A DNA stretch of 64,000 nt from Ostreococcus mediterraneus (lineage: Eukaryota > Chlorophyta > Mamiellophyceae > Mamiellales > Bathycoccaceae): assembly GCA_012295225.1 (NCBI GenBank), contig WMKK01000006.1, positions 620,001 through 684,000 of the forward strand, read 5' to 3'. Under the pieces are notes generated by a model that saw only the letters and a program-made list of their open reading frames with translations, did not search any database and had not been told where the DNA came from. The translations under genes and the position numbers were made by a program. Position 1 is the first letter of the stretch; each line of letters opens with the position of its first letter. Positions 28,185 through 40,200 of this stretch are shown here, piece after piece.

Positions 28185-29711
28185 CTATCGCATCGCGCCC
28201 AACGGCGAACGCAGCGAGGACTTTGCAGTCGGAGGCGTTCGCGCCATTCGCGGCGAATTGGCAAATATGGGTGACGTGGCGTATTCGTCGTCCACGTCGC
28301 CTCGCTTGCGCTTACCGCCGCTCTTTCGCACTTCGCTCAGCTCAACCTCCAGCGTGTCGTCGGCGTTTTCGACGCCTTCGCGATGCCTGAAACTTGAGGT
28401 AGGTGGAGTTTTGCGCGGTGATGCCGCGTCAAAAGACCACAACCGCGTCGGTTTCATCGCGGACGCGCGCGCGGACAGTGGCGGCGCCACCGGCTTGCTC
28501 GGCGTCGGCGAAAAAAAAGCCACTAAATTTGACCATGTAGAATTGCCCACGGGCGTCATCGCCACGCGCGCTGGTGTCGGCGGTGGTGCGTGAAACTTGG
28601 CGCGTTTTCTCGCCGGTGTGGCGAGCGTCGACGCGTCCACTGCCGGTGATCGTGTCGTAGGAAAATTCATCTCTCGCAAGTCGCTGACGCGTTGCAAAAA
28701 CGCGTCAATGTTATCAATGTTATTCCCCGCTTCTCGAATGCATTCCACCGACGCATTCATATCCTCCGCCGCGCGAATAAACGGCGCTTGCAAGGCTAGA
28801 ATACCCAAACTACAACGTAAAATCGTCTCTCGCGGCTTTCGATCGGCGTCGACGAATAACAAATCCCACACGCGCGTCAACAATGGCATGGCAGCGCATC
28901 CAATCAAACAACACATCAACCAACGCGCGGTAAAATATTTCACCGCCAGCCCCATGCCATCTAATTTCGCGTGCGCTTCACGAGATACGCGCGAAAATCT
29001 AAAATCGAGCGTGTCTAAATCCGAGCGTAATTGCCCGAGTCCGGCGTCGTAGAAGCCTGGAAACATGTCCTCGACAACGCATCGAAGCACCCAATACGCG
29101 TCGTCCTCGCGCTCATCCATGACGACGAGTAAGAACCCGGCTAAATAGTTCATTCCTTGCACGTAACCGCAATTCAGATTTTGATCCGCCGCGCCAGCGG
29201 TCGAAGTCAACGACGCCGATAAAGCGCGAAGCACCCGCCGCAACGCCGGCAACGCCTCCCCACCCTCCGCGAACTTTGCATGCTCGGGGAAAGTCCGTTC
29301 TAAATCCATGTCAATCTGTGCAAAACAATCTTTCAAATCTTGTCGCGATTCGGCATTCGCCAGCGCTTCGGCGTACGACGTCACCGACGCCTCTCGTTTC
29401 GCGTCGGCGCCGCTCCACGCGAGCCACAACCTTGGTCTCATCTCATGCGACACCCCATGCGTGCGCACGAACGCCCGCACGAAATCCCCGCGTCGAATCA
29501 TGCGACCCGCGTCGTCGTCGTCGTGTTGGCGCTGAAACTCCCGGCATCGCGCGTCGAGGCGGCGTGATGACGATGCGAGACACGAATCGTTTTTTTCGGG
29601 CGCGGGAAAACCAAACCACGGGTCGTGGGCGACGACGACGACGCGGCCGTCGGCGCTCGCGGCGCAACCCGGTCGAGGCGAACCATTTTGTTTGCGTTCG
29701 ATCGCGCGCAT
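28185..29711 (-). CDS. TBC-domain Rab GTPase-activating protein
   Basis: About 508 residues from the ATG at 29711. The TBC domain covers roughly residues 80-330. The arginine finger motif is in FAQIDMDLERTFPEH and the glutamine finger in LNCGYVQGMNYLAGFLL; VKYFTARWLMCCLIGCAAMP and RVWDLLFVD complete the second sub-domain. This pattern fits an active dual-finger RabGAP that stimulates GTP hydrolysis by Rab proteins in membrane traffic. The C-terminal 170 residues are low-complexity, Pro/Lys-rich, with possible proline-directed phosphorylation sites (TPARV, SPTPS, SPRK). The frame is open to 29762, but 29711 (MRAIERKQ) is the first plausible start. Confidence 0.87.
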   Translation of the reverse strand: MRAIERKQNGSPRPGCAASADGRVVVVAHDPWFGFPAPEKNDSCLASSSRRLDARCREFQRQHDDDDAGRMIRRGDFVRAFVRTHGVSHEMRPRLWLAWSGADAKREASVTSYAEALANAESRQDLKDCFAQIDMDLERTFPEHAKFAEGGEALPALRRVLRALSASLTSTAGAADQNLNCGYVQGMNYLAGFLLVVMDEREDDAYWVLRCVVEDMFPGFYDAGLGQLRSDLDTLDFRFSRVSREAHAKLDGMGLAVKYFTARWLMCCLIGCAAMPLLTRVWDLLFVDADRKPRETILRCSLGILALQAPFIRAAEDMNASVECIREAGNNIDNIDAFLQRVSDLREMNFPTTRSPAVDASTLATPARKRAKFHAPPPTPARVAMTPVGNSTWSNLVAFFSPTPSKPVAPPLSARASAMKPTRLWSFDAASPRKTPPTSSFRHREGVENADDTLEVELSEVRKSGGKRKRGDVDDEYATSPIFANSPRMARTPPTAKSSLRSPLGAMR

Positions 29712-29805
29712 CGTGCGATGGCCTCGGCGGCGGTGTGTCGAACGCGTCGGTGTGTGAGGCACGCGAGGGGGACTAGCTCAGCTACACAAATAATTTTACA
29801 AGCTG

Positions 29806-32535
29806 CTACGTCTTTATACCGCGCGGACGAGATTGGGACTTGAATGTCGCACCACTGTCGGCGGTAAAAGCGGCCCAGGCATCTGGACCTTTTAATAATA
29901 GCGAGTTGGAGACGACGGCGACGCTGGACACTGCCATCATGGCGCCCGCCGCGGATGGATTCAACGTAAAGCCGTACTCTGGGAGTAACACCCCGGCGGC
30001 TAATGGAATACCTACGGCGTTGTATGCGAGCGCCCAACCGAGATTTTGGCGGATTTTTCCAAGCGCGTTCTTGCCGAGTTCGATGGAATCGGCAACTTGG
30101 CCGAGCGCGTCGTCGAGGAGAATGACGCCGGCGGCGTTCCCGGTGGCTTCAATGCCGCGGGACATGGCGATACCGACATCCGCGGTGACTAACGCCGGGG
30201 CGTCATTGATGCCATCACCAACCATGGCAACTTTCTTACCGCTTGCGCGGAGTGATTCAATCTGCGCCGCCTTGTCGCTCGGCAACATGCCGCCGAGCGT
30301 GACGCTATCGTCGCCGAGCCCGAGCTCCGCCGCGACGGCGTTCACCACGGCTTGCCTATCGCCAGACAAAATGTGCACGCTAATACCTTGAGCCTTCAAC
30401 CGGCGGACGGTTTCTGCCGCATCCGCCCGAATCTCATCCGTCATGGTCAGCACGCCGACGACGCCTTGACCATCAACACCGACAGCGACGAGCGAGCATG
30501 TTTCGCCTTCAACGAGCGCGCCGCTAAACGCGTCGCTCGCGCACCCGACGCCATTCATCTTAGCATCCACCCACGACGGTTCGCCGACATACACTCTGTT
30601 ATCATCGACAGTGGCGACAACGCCTCGCCCGGGTTCGGTTTCCGACGCCGACGCACGCGGGACGGGCGCCAATGTATCGGTGGCGGCTTGAAATCGCGCC
30701 TCGGCTGCGCGCGACACCGCCGCCGCAAGCGGATGCGTCGTCGTCGCCTCCACCGCTGCTGCGACGCGCAAAATATCCCACTCATTCCACGACGACGACG
30801 ACGTGGAACCTGCAGTGTGCACTGTTTTCAACATGGGCTTACCGCGCGTTATGGTTCCAGTCTTATCCAAAACCACGGCGTCGACGCCTGCGATGGTTTC
30901 CAACACATCCCCGCCTCGCAACAAGACGCCGTTTCGAGCGCCGAGCGACGTCGCCACGAGCACCGCCGTGGGCGTGGCCAACCCAAGCGCACAGGGGCAC
31001 GCAACGACGAGCACGTCGGTGGCTAATTTGAGTGGTCCCATCCAAGGCGCGGCGCCAAATGATCCCGCCTCCATGAGCGCTCCAGGGAACAAGGCGTCTC
31101 CGGCGAGCGTCCAAAATCCAAACGTCGCGGCGCTGATGCCCATGACGCCAAACACAAACGGTCCTGCGATGGCATCTGCGAGTCTTTGCACTGGAGCCGC
31201 GCGCCCTTGGGCCTCTTCGATAGTCTTCGTGATGCCAGCAACGATGGACGAATCGCCGCTACTCGACGCTTTTATCGTCAACGGGCCCTCAAAGACACCC
31301 GTACCGGCGCTGACTTTGCTATCTTTCGTCTTGTATACCAACACTGGTTCGCCCGTGAGCGTGGCTTCATCGACACCAGCGTTGCCGGCGACAACCACGC
31401 CGTCGACTGGAATAATTTCACCCGGATTTACGCGCACTAAATCTCCTGGCTGCACCGCCGCGCGATCGACGGTGAGCGTCACCGAATGATCCGCGGGGTC
31501 TTCATTCTCTTCGCTCGCGCGATCTGGAACAACCATGCGCGCATCCAAGGGTAACAATGAGCTCAGTGAACGCAGATCTGCGCTCGCACGCGCGCGAGCG
31601 CGTCCTTCGAGCGCGCGACCGAGCAAGATGAACGCCATCAACAACACGGGCTCTTCAAAGAAATCATTCGTCCACTGCCCGTACTCGTTCAATTGCGGAT
31701 TCAGCGCGCCCGCGGTCGACAGCCCGAACGCGGCTAACGCCCCAATGCCCACTAATGAATTCATATTTGGCGCACCGTTGACGAACGCTTGCGCACCCTC
31801 GATTAAAATCCGCCGTCCCGGGCCTAACAACGCGCCCGCCGCGAGCGTCGCTCCAATCCACGGTTGAGCCAACGCGTTCAAAACCTCACCGTGCGCGTAC
31901 TCATGCAACCCGAGCGCGTGCAAGTGATGGGTCAAATGCGTCCCCAAGCACGCCGCCGTCAATCCCCACGCCTTGTACAAATCCCACTTTGTCTTTTCCA
32001 ACTCTTCCTCGCGCCGCTTGCTCGCGTCCCGCGCCGCGGCTTCCGCCGCGCGTCCGAGCTCACGTTTCGTCATCGTAAACCCCTTCTTCGACACCTCCGC
32101 CACGGCGCGCGCAATCAATGCATCAATACTTGCATCGCCCGCATTATCCACGACAAATTTCACCGCCGCGGTTTCAGTGACGAGATTCACCGCCGCGCGT
32201 TCGACGCCGTCGCACGACGTCGTCAACGTCTTTTGCACCGCCGCCGAGCATCCACCGCACCGCATGCCTTCTACGCTAAATAATATCGTCGACGACGACG
32301 ACGAACGACGAGTGTCACTCGCGATGTCCGTGTCACCGCCAACCGTGGCTGTCGCGCGCGTCACGAGCGCGTGGTGTCGCGGTGATATCTTGTGTCCATA
32401 GTGATGATGATGTCCCACGGCGCGCGGGTTTGCGCGGCTCGACGTGCGGATTCTCGCGCGGCACGGCGCAGAGGACATCGCCCGCGCCGTCACGCGCGAT
32501 GTGCGCGCGATGCCGGATAGGATGCGTGCAGACAT
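29806..32535 (-). CDS. P1B-type copper-transporting ATPase, plastid PAA-like
   Basis: About 909 residues from the ATG at 32535, where an Arg/Ser-rich transit-like peptide begins. A heavy-metal domain follows (SVEGMRCGGCSAAVQKTL, CxxC present). Eight membrane helices surround the CPC motif in VVACPCALGLATPTAVL. The actuator loop has LTGEPV, the phosphorylation site is VVLDKTGTITRG, an HP motif occurs in ATTTHPLAAAVS, and the hinge is AMVGDGINDAPALV. This matches Cu+-ATPases of the PAA1/PAA2 (HMA6/HMA8) group, which feed copper to plastocyanin through the plastid envelope or thylakoid. The sequence does not settle which of the two. An upstream Met at 32616 is a less likely start. Confidence 0.9.
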   Translation of the reverse strand: MSARILSGIARTSRVTARAMSSAPCRARIRTSSRANPRAVGHHHHYGHKISPRHHALVTRATATVGGDTDIASDTRRSSSSSTILFSVEGMRCGGCSAAVQKTLTTSCDGVERAAVNLVTETAAVKFVVDNAGDASIDALIARAVAEVSKKGFTMTKRELGRAAEAAARDASKRREEELEKTKWDLYKAWGLTAACLGTHLTHHLHALGLHEYAHGEVLNALAQPWIGATLAAGALLGPGRRILIEGAQAFVNGAPNMNSLVGIGALAAFGLSTAGALNPQLNEYGQWTNDFFEEPVLLMAFILLGRALEGRARARASADLRSLSSLLPLDARMVVPDRASEENEDPADHSVTLTVDRAAVQPGDLVRVNPGEIIPVDGVVVAGNAGVDEATLTGEPVLVYKTKDSKVSAGTGVFEGPLTIKASSSGDSSIVAGITKTIEEAQGRAAPVQRLADAIAGPFVFGVMGISAATFGFWTLAGDALFPGALMEAGSFGAAPWMGPLKLATDVLVVACPCALGLATPTAVLVATSLGARNGVLLRGGDVLETIAGVDAVVLDKTGTITRGKPMLKTVHTAGSTSSSSWNEWDILRVAAAVEATTTHPLAAAVSRAAEARFQAATDTLAPVPRASASETEPGRGVVATVDDNRVYVGEPSWVDAKMNGVGCASDAFSGALVEGETCSLVAVGVDGQGVVGVLTMTDEIRADAAETVRRLKAQGISVHILSGDRQAVVNAVAAELGLGDDSVTLGGMLPSDKAAQIESLRASGKKVAMVGDGINDAPALVTADVGIAMSRGIEATGNAAGVILLDDALGQVADSIELGKNALGKIRQNLGWALAYNAVGIPLAAGVLLPEYGFTLNPSAAGAMMAVSSVAVVSNSLLLKGPDAWAAFTADSGATFKSQSRPRGIKT

Positions 32536-32777
32536 CGCGCACGAGCGTGGGGAATTCTGAGGACATGAGGTGCGTGATGCGTGGACAGTATCAAGAGTGG
32601 TTGGATGTGGCAACAAAGGCGCGTTGTTGGTGTGCTAGTGGGTAATAGATATTAAATCAATATAGGATTGGCTAATAATTTGGTTGCTGTTTGGTCGGCG
32701 CATGTGCTGAACAAGAGTTGGAGGTGGACGCCAGCGCGACGGTCGACGCGCCGCTACGCGTCGGGCTCGTCGTCGTC

Positions 32778-34040
32778 TCACGGCGCTTCTTCCCTCTTTC
32801 TTTGTTCTTCGAAAGCAAGGTATCTCTGAATGATTTGATCTGCGACACAAAACGTCACGGCTTGGCCTGGAGGGATGCGCATTAAGCGCGGAAGCAACCC
32901 TTTCCACATGGCTAAGATGCCCTCTTCCTTTGGGATCAAGTACAACGCGTGAAGAGCGGATTTGTACTTGATGACGCCGGTTTTGTTCTGCGCCATGAGA
33001 CGAGTCTTCATGACATCAAACGGCCCCGTAGCGACTGGACCAATGGTCGCCGCGAGACCACCAGATACTAGAGATTGCAACGGATGCAAAGCCTTGCCGT
33101 CGCCGTCGTGCTTATCCCACAACAACGAATCCACTTGCGCCTTAGCCGTGAACAAGCACATCTGATTCGTCCCGTTGCGCGCAATGGTCGGCCCGACGCC
33201 GTTCCACATTGCCAGCAAACCCTCTTCCTTAATAATCGTTCGCGCACAATGAATCGTGCCTTTATACTTTAAATTCTCCAAACCTTTCTGCTGCTGCAAA
33301 CGAATCTTCACCACTTCAAAAGGCGTGACGACAACGAGCGCTTCGACGACACCCGCGCCGAACCCCGCCGCCATGCGTCGGCTCGTCGTCAACTTGCCTT
33401 CATCATCCATCATCGCCGCTTGAAACGTCGCATTCGTACCCATGCGTAACATATACTTAAAACACAAATGCGTCGCGAACGCATTTAATCCCTTCCACAG
33501 CGCACCTACGCCTTCTTGCGCGTGAATCTTTTTAAAGCAGTCCACCACGCCCTTGTACTGCCCCGTCTTATCGAGTTGCAAACGCGTCTTCACCACATCC
33601 ACTGGTTGCAAGCAACACGCCTGTTGTGTCGAGCGAAAACAAAACAAACACCAAAAACATCAGTCTCTCGCATTCATCGCGCATGGATCGTCATCGACGA
33701 CGATGACGATATAGAAGAGTCTCTCTCGCGCGTCATTTTTATTTTGAAACATCATGTCACGCCGCCATCGTCGACGCATCTATGCCACCGAACGCCACCG
33801 AACGCCCGGGCACGGCCACACACCCATCACAGATCTCCAGCGACGTCGTGCACGCACCTCAATAATCCCCCCGAACGATCCTGACAACCCTTTCACGATC
33901 GGCAACATCGCCCCACCCGCCGCCGCGCCGCTCTGGTGGCTCTTGCTCTCTTTCGCGCTCGCCGGCGCGAATCGCAGCAGCGTGTTCGTGTACGCGTTAC
34001 GCGCATTGGACGACGACGAGGACGGGGCGGTCGCGGACAT
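32778..34040 (-). CDS. Mitochondrial succinate/fumarate carrier (SFC1-like), two exons
   Basis: Exons 34040-33858 and 33620-32778, joined in phase 0, give about 341 residues. Exon 1 supplies the missing first half-helix (MLPIVKGLSGSFGGIIE), which joins ACCLQPVDVVKTRLQLDKTG of exon 2 to form the first carrier signature. The second and third signatures are VVTPFEVVKIRLQQQKGL and VATGPFDVMKTRLMAQNKTG. RNGTNQMCLFTAKAQVDSLL and LLPRLMRIPPGQAVTFCVAD closely follow plant SFC1. The family exchanges succinate and fumarate across the inner mitochondrial membrane, linking the glyoxylate and TCA cycles. The first 45 residues (Ser/Ala-rich) may be a presequence. Confidence 0.9.
33621..33857 (-). other. 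Intron, 237 nt, in the SFC1-like carrier
   Basis: GTGCGT donor after GAG, and acceptor CACAACAG before GCG TGT TGC. It is needed to rebuild the first transmembrane repeat. It is the longest intron recognised in the window. Confidence 0.85.
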
Positions 34041-34271
34041 CGTGCGCGGCGTCGCGGCGGGCGCCCGTCGATGAGTGCGGCGCACGCGAGCGCGCGCATC
34101 GGGGACGCGCGAAAGTGTACCTCTTACATACTGTGGCCATTTGAGCCCATTGAGCTCTATTTCTTTCGCGAGTGCAGTCCAAGAGATTTGAATTTGGATT
34201 GGAGCTGTCCGCGACATTTCGCGACGCTCGCGAGTCGCTCGTCGTCTTCGCGCGCGTGGACGGCGAGGACA
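34041..34271. promoter_or_regulatory. Divergent promoter region of the carrier and ATR genes
   Basis: 231 bp lies between the two start codons. AGATTTGAA at 34184-34192 stands 80 bp before the ATR ATG, in the same orientation and at the same distance as the copy upstream of the bromodomain gene. No TATA box is visible. Confidence 0.45.
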
Positions 34272-37200
34272 ATGACGGGTGATACGTCCATGCGCGCGGA
34301 CGCCACGCCGAGCGCGACGACGACGACGACGATGACGACGGCGACGGTACCGCGAGGGAAGGCGATGAGTGCAGAGTTCCAGCTCGTGTTCTCGACGTTA
34401 AAGTCGGCGTCGAATGGCGGTGGTGATGGCGATGCCGAGGTGTTGCGCACGCTGCGGCGCGCGTTTCTTGTGCTCATGGAGCAGCATTTTAATCCCACGA
34501 GTGGTACGCGATTGACGCGCGCGCCGTCTTTTGTGATTTGTGATTTCATGGTTGGGTGTGGATTGATTACTGACTCGTGAGTTTGTTCGTTCGTGTACGT
34601 CGATAATTACAGTGTTCGCAACGGAGAAAGATATAACCAACATATTATTATTACTCAGAGTGGCGTTGAAGAAGTACGCAGGGGCATTTGCGCTCGGAGA
34701 AGGGATGTCCGCGGTGCGCGTATTCGCGCACGTCTTCGCGTTGACGGCGGCGAGTGAGATGAGGTGCGTAGTAGTTTTGTGGTAGTTTTTGCACGACGAC
34801 AGACTTCGTGAACGCGACGAGAGTACTAACCGAATATTTTGTTGTGTTTTTCGTGCGATAGCGCTGGATTTCACGGATTAGTGGTGAGCGTTTTGAGTAC
34901 TTTGATGGACGCGGCGGCGAAACAAGACCGCGTGGGTATGCACGAGCTGTGCAAGGGGTGCGTGGAGCTCGTGAGCGATTCGAAAAAGATTTTAGAGTTG
35001 TTTCAAGAGCGTCAGTACGATGGCGGTCGAGATTTTAACGTTGACATAGACGAGGTGGACAACGATCGTGGGACTGTGGTTTTGTGTTGTTTTGACGCCG
35101 CGTTGGCGCATGTAAAGCGAAACGAGAGCGCAGCGGCGGATGACGTCGGCGGCGCCGAGTGTTTCGCGAGTACTGGCTTGATGATTGAAGTGCAAAGCTT
35201 GGAATGTGCGATGAACATTACAAATGCCGCGTGTCAAATGTTTGAGGCTGCTTTGCGAACGAATACGCAAAACGTCGCGCCCTTGACTACGAATGATTTG
35301 ATTTTTGCGCTGGCGCAGTTGCTCGAAATTGGTTCGCACAACGTACAGCTCTCCGCCGCGGCGGTGCTGCGTAAAGTTATTATAGACATCCCCACGGTGC
35401 TCGTACCGTGTGATACGATTTTAGCATCCGTGAGCAGTGCGTTGACGTGCAGGCCGCTTAGGAAGAGCGATACAATCATTCTGCAAGTCGTGTACACACT
35501 CAGAGATTTAGCGGGCGCAGAGGTGCTCCGAAAGCACGCCGACACGTTGACGTCTTCCATTCTACGTGCCATTGACTCTGCTCGAGATGACCATATTCGT
35601 GGCGTACTGCTTGATGTATTACGTATTTGTCTGCTCGTGCGACCGTCGCTCGCGATTCAGGCGGTGACGTTGTTACCGCACGCCATCGCGCCGTGCGGAT
35701 CAGACGCCCTCGTCGCCTGCCTCGCATTAGCATTTTCAAACCCACGAGAAGGCGATGACGATGGTGTGGGACGAGAGAAAAAGAAGCGCGTCATAAGTGA
35801 CGATGGCGACGTCGAGCACGCGGGCTCAAATTCAGATTACGTCGCGCAACAAGAGTGGATTGAAAGTTGCGTCTTGACGACGTTGGAATTCTTAGGAGGC
35901 CCCGAGTCTATTTCATCATCCAAAGATACCTTAGCGACTCAGCTTCAGCGTGAAGACTCTATAGATGTCATAAATCCCGTGCGATCATCTACTACGCCTA
36001 GCGACAGGCAGCGAATTCTGGCAATTTCAGTCATCGTGCGATCCGTGGCTGCGTCCAAAGGAACGGCGCGCATGCGAAGCGTCGCCGCGCAATCCATCTC
36101 CGTGTGGCTCAGATGGATACGTAGATTCAACGGCGAAACCCATGAGGCACCTAGCACGCACATGTATTCCCTTTTAGCAGAAGCCGCGAACACATTAGTG
36201 AACGTGAATGTCGATAAAGGTGACGAAAAGGTTCCGCCATTGTTGAGCACGGAGGATATTCCAGTGGACATTTTGACGTGGCCTTGGAGTTCAGTCGCGA
36301 TGGGGGATCCGAGCGAGACCAAGACTGCAGAGCAAATCAAAGATGCCCGAATGGCCAAGCTCGCAGCTCTAAAATTGGCGGTGTCGCTGGCGTCGTACGA
36401 GCCTCAAGGACGCCAAGCGAGTTCTGAGGCGGCTCGTCGAGTGCTGTCAAAGGCATTTTTGGATCAAGACGCGGGTGTCCGTTCGGCGGCGGCCATCGCC
36501 GTGCCGTTTGTTCACGTCCTCGCGTCTACGCCACCGTCAGGTCTCGGTGCACTTAATGCGTTGAGTGCTCTTCAGAATGCATCAGAGATTTCTGTCCGCA
36601 TCGCGTTCGCCACCGCACTTGGAGGTCTCGCGGCTGCGGGCGTACTGCACGGCATTCAACGCGCCGCGGGCAATGACGTCATTCGTGAAGCCGCCAGACA
36701 TCACGGGAACATCGCTGTCACAGCAGCGTGCAAGATGTGTGACGCCGACATGTCGAGTGACGAAGTCAAGGACGCTGCGAAAATTCTCGCAGAATCCATG
36801 CAGGCATTTCAAAACGCCGTGATGAGCGAGGTGAACAGGGCGATGCAAGTGGACGAAGCCGACGGCGCTACGAATGGCTTTCCGAAGACGCCAAGTAAAT
36901 TCATCAAAAACAAGAGGCGACTTACGACCACGCCCGGTTCGAATAGAAAGCGAGCCGAAAGCAAATCGTCATCGCTTAATGCCGCGTTAACCCTTCAAGA
37001 TCTCAACGTCAAAAAGCAACTCGAGAGTGTAATCGCTAGTGACTTGAGAGGCGATCCAGAAGGTTTGGTCACCGCGAGCGGACTCCGCTCATTAAAGTTT
37101 GCGTTTGAAGTGTTTAGCGCCGCTGGTGATTTCACAGGTGATGGTGACGCGCTCGAAGGTGCTGGAAATCTTGCGATTACAGCTTTGGAGACTGCGCATC

Positions 37201-40200
37201 ACCGTTCACGACACGTTCGAGAAGCGCTTTACGAAGCAGCGTCAATGATTGCATCGGATGACATTCTCCTTGAAATGGCTCCTCCAATCTCTGAACGACC
37301 AGAGGACCGCCGACGAAGTAGCAGCGCAGCGGCACAGCATGCAGATGCCGTTAGAAATGCGCAGCAAACGTCCGGCGTGCAGATTCTTCGCATTCTAAAG
37401 GATAAGATTAACACAGCGTCTGATTCCTTCATCAAAGAGTCTTCGTTGCGCACGTTTGCCGCTGTCGCGGAAACGTTGAGTATTCAAGAAGCCACGGCTG
37501 CAGCAGTGATGGTTTATTTCAAGTATATCATTGACACAGATCTCACCGCGCAGAACTGTGCTATTTATTTGCTGAGACGTCTATCGAAGAAGAGAAATGT
37601 CAGGACCCGCGAGTTGTTACTCGGCATGCAAAACGTTGCCGCGCACCTCGGATGCTCGCTTCCTGAAAATCCTCTCTCTATTGCGACGCTGGCCGAGCTT
37701 GCGAGAATGACACCGACGCAGCTTCTTAAAGAGATCCTTCCTTTGTCGATGAGATCTTTGATTAGAAGAGCTATTGAGCGAAAAACGTCCAAAGGAGAAG
37801 ACTTGAGCATTCTGGAAGAGTACGCGACATTGCTAAATATGCCGCTCGATCAATTAATCGCCGACTATAGCTACCAAGCTATCGCCGAGTTGATCAATCC
37901 TCGCTCACGTGAGCCGTTTACGGAACAAGAGAGTGATGCGCTTAAACTATTCTTACAAAAGTACAGCAAAATGGATCTGTTGACGCTCATTTCGTCGCAA
38001 AAGATCCACATTATGCGCGCGCTCATCACTCGCGCTGGCGCCGATACGAGCGATGACATAGTTGGTTCCGCGGCAACGATGATGACGGTATTCAAGGCGC
38101 TCGCGGATGCGGCACAATCTGGAGTGAGTGAGGTGAGCGATTTCTTTCGTCCACACTTTACTCGCATGGAGATGCAACTGTACGACAAGAATGGAGACAC
38201 GTTGTCTCACAAACGTTACATTCGTTCGTTGACAATTATGGTTTGGATGATTGGTAAGCACCTTCCGCAGTTCGCGCCAAAGGTCATGGCGCATCTTGCG
38301 CACGCTTTGAACGATCCAGAGCTGCGACGCACGGCGCTCGAAAGCTGGAGAATCCTCGTGCAGGTATTGTCACAGCGGCCTCAGCATTTGCAGCGCGCCG
38401 CCGGCCAAATCGTCGTCGCCATGTTGCCGTATCTTGATCCGAATACACAAAAGGATGACAAACATGGCTCAGACAAAGTTTCTAACTCGCGAGCTATTGA
38501 AGATGCGAGTCGCGCTGCGGCAGTGATTGACGAGCTCGTTCTCCGTAAGAGTGATGTAATGCGTGGTATGTTGGCCAGACTGCCAATGTTGCCCGCAGTT
38601 GAACGTCTTCAGGCGGCAAACGCAAGAATCGCCCAAGAACGTGGACAAATATCACTCCGGCAACTATTTGCCAGTTTAACAGAGAGCCTTACCGATGAGT
38701 CACTCGCCGTTCGAGCAACCGCTTTGGCGGAGATTCGTCGACGCGTGAGCAATCCTGAAAACGCAAATGAAATTCAGAGTCTCATTCAAGGCATTGAAGG
38801 CACGGCGGCTGAACCCGTCATGAGCGCCATGATTGAGGCACTCCTCAAGTGTTGTGAAGGTGAGGGCTCCGGTGAAACATCGCGTCGCGTCCAGCGCGCT
38901 GCTGCGCAATGTTTGAGTGAGCTCGGGGCGATTGATCCGGGTCGTCTTCTCATCGCGCCTCAACCAGTGCAAGCGTTGAATAGCAACTCAAAAATTGTTG
39001 CGACGAGCTTGTTAGTGGATCACTTGGCGCGAACAGTGAGAGGTGCAAACGATTCAGACATGCTTGACGCCGCGGCCTATGCCGTTCAGCGTGTACTCAT
39101 TCATGTTGGCTGTCGACCTGAAGCTGTAGATGAGGATGACGCGTTGGGTCTTGATTTAGATCAGCTTCCTCCTGGACATAGTAAGGACGGCGTGGAATTT
39201 TGGGAGTCGCTTCCAGATGAAGCTCGCGTTGTTCTCGCCCCGTGCTTAACGTCCATGTACAGCAGCTTGAGCAAGGTAAATATTACCAAGCATCGTCCAT
39301 TGTACAATAGTAGTTCAGCGGTGAACACATTCAACAAATGGATCTTGCACTGGTGTCGAACGCTGGCATACGAAGCCACTGGACCTTGCGCTCCACTCTT
39401 CATTGCGGCGTGCGGTGTATTCCGTCACGATATTCGAATCGCACTCTTTCTACTTCCTTACATGGTACTTGATGCTATTGTTGAGAGTGATGATCGACGT
39501 ACAGCAGTCGAGTTGGAAATTGTTGCGGTTTTACACGATGCCGCCGGCGGCGACGTGAATGAGGATGGAGTAAACGCGCTCGCGGGCGCAAGCGTATCGC
39601 ATGGAAGAACTGAGCTCGCAGCTCAGACTATTTTCACTTTGCTTGATCAATTGAAAGGTTGGAGCGACGCAAATAAATCAAAGGATCCCGAAAGTGTGCG
39701 CATAGTTCGCGAAACTTTGCAAGGACTATCGTTTACGCTCGAGGCGCGAGCGGCGCAGCGTTGCGGCGCAAGCGCGAGAGCACTTATGTACTTTGAAGAT
39801 TACTTGAGGTCAAATAAAATGACGCTCAATCAAGCAACTTCAGTCAAGAATCAAGATATTCCTGACACCGATGTGAGTTTCTTGGCAACCATTTATCAAG
39901 GATTGGCTGAGCCGGACGCTCTCGCATCAATTCCTCGTCTACGTGCCACACCGCAACCGGAAGACCAGCTGTTGCAGCATGAAGAAGCTGGAGAATGGGA
40001 AGAGGCACTTGTACACTATGAAAGTGCATTGCAACGTGGAGAAGAGGTCATGAATAATACGGGCGTCTCTGTTGCCGAATGGGGTCGACTCAGGTGTTTA
40101 CAAGGACTGGGTCATCTTCGTGCCGTGCAACGCGAAGTGCAGAGCATGATTCGCTCTCGTCCAGACGCCCCGCCAACACTCGCTGAAGCTGGAGCGGCTG

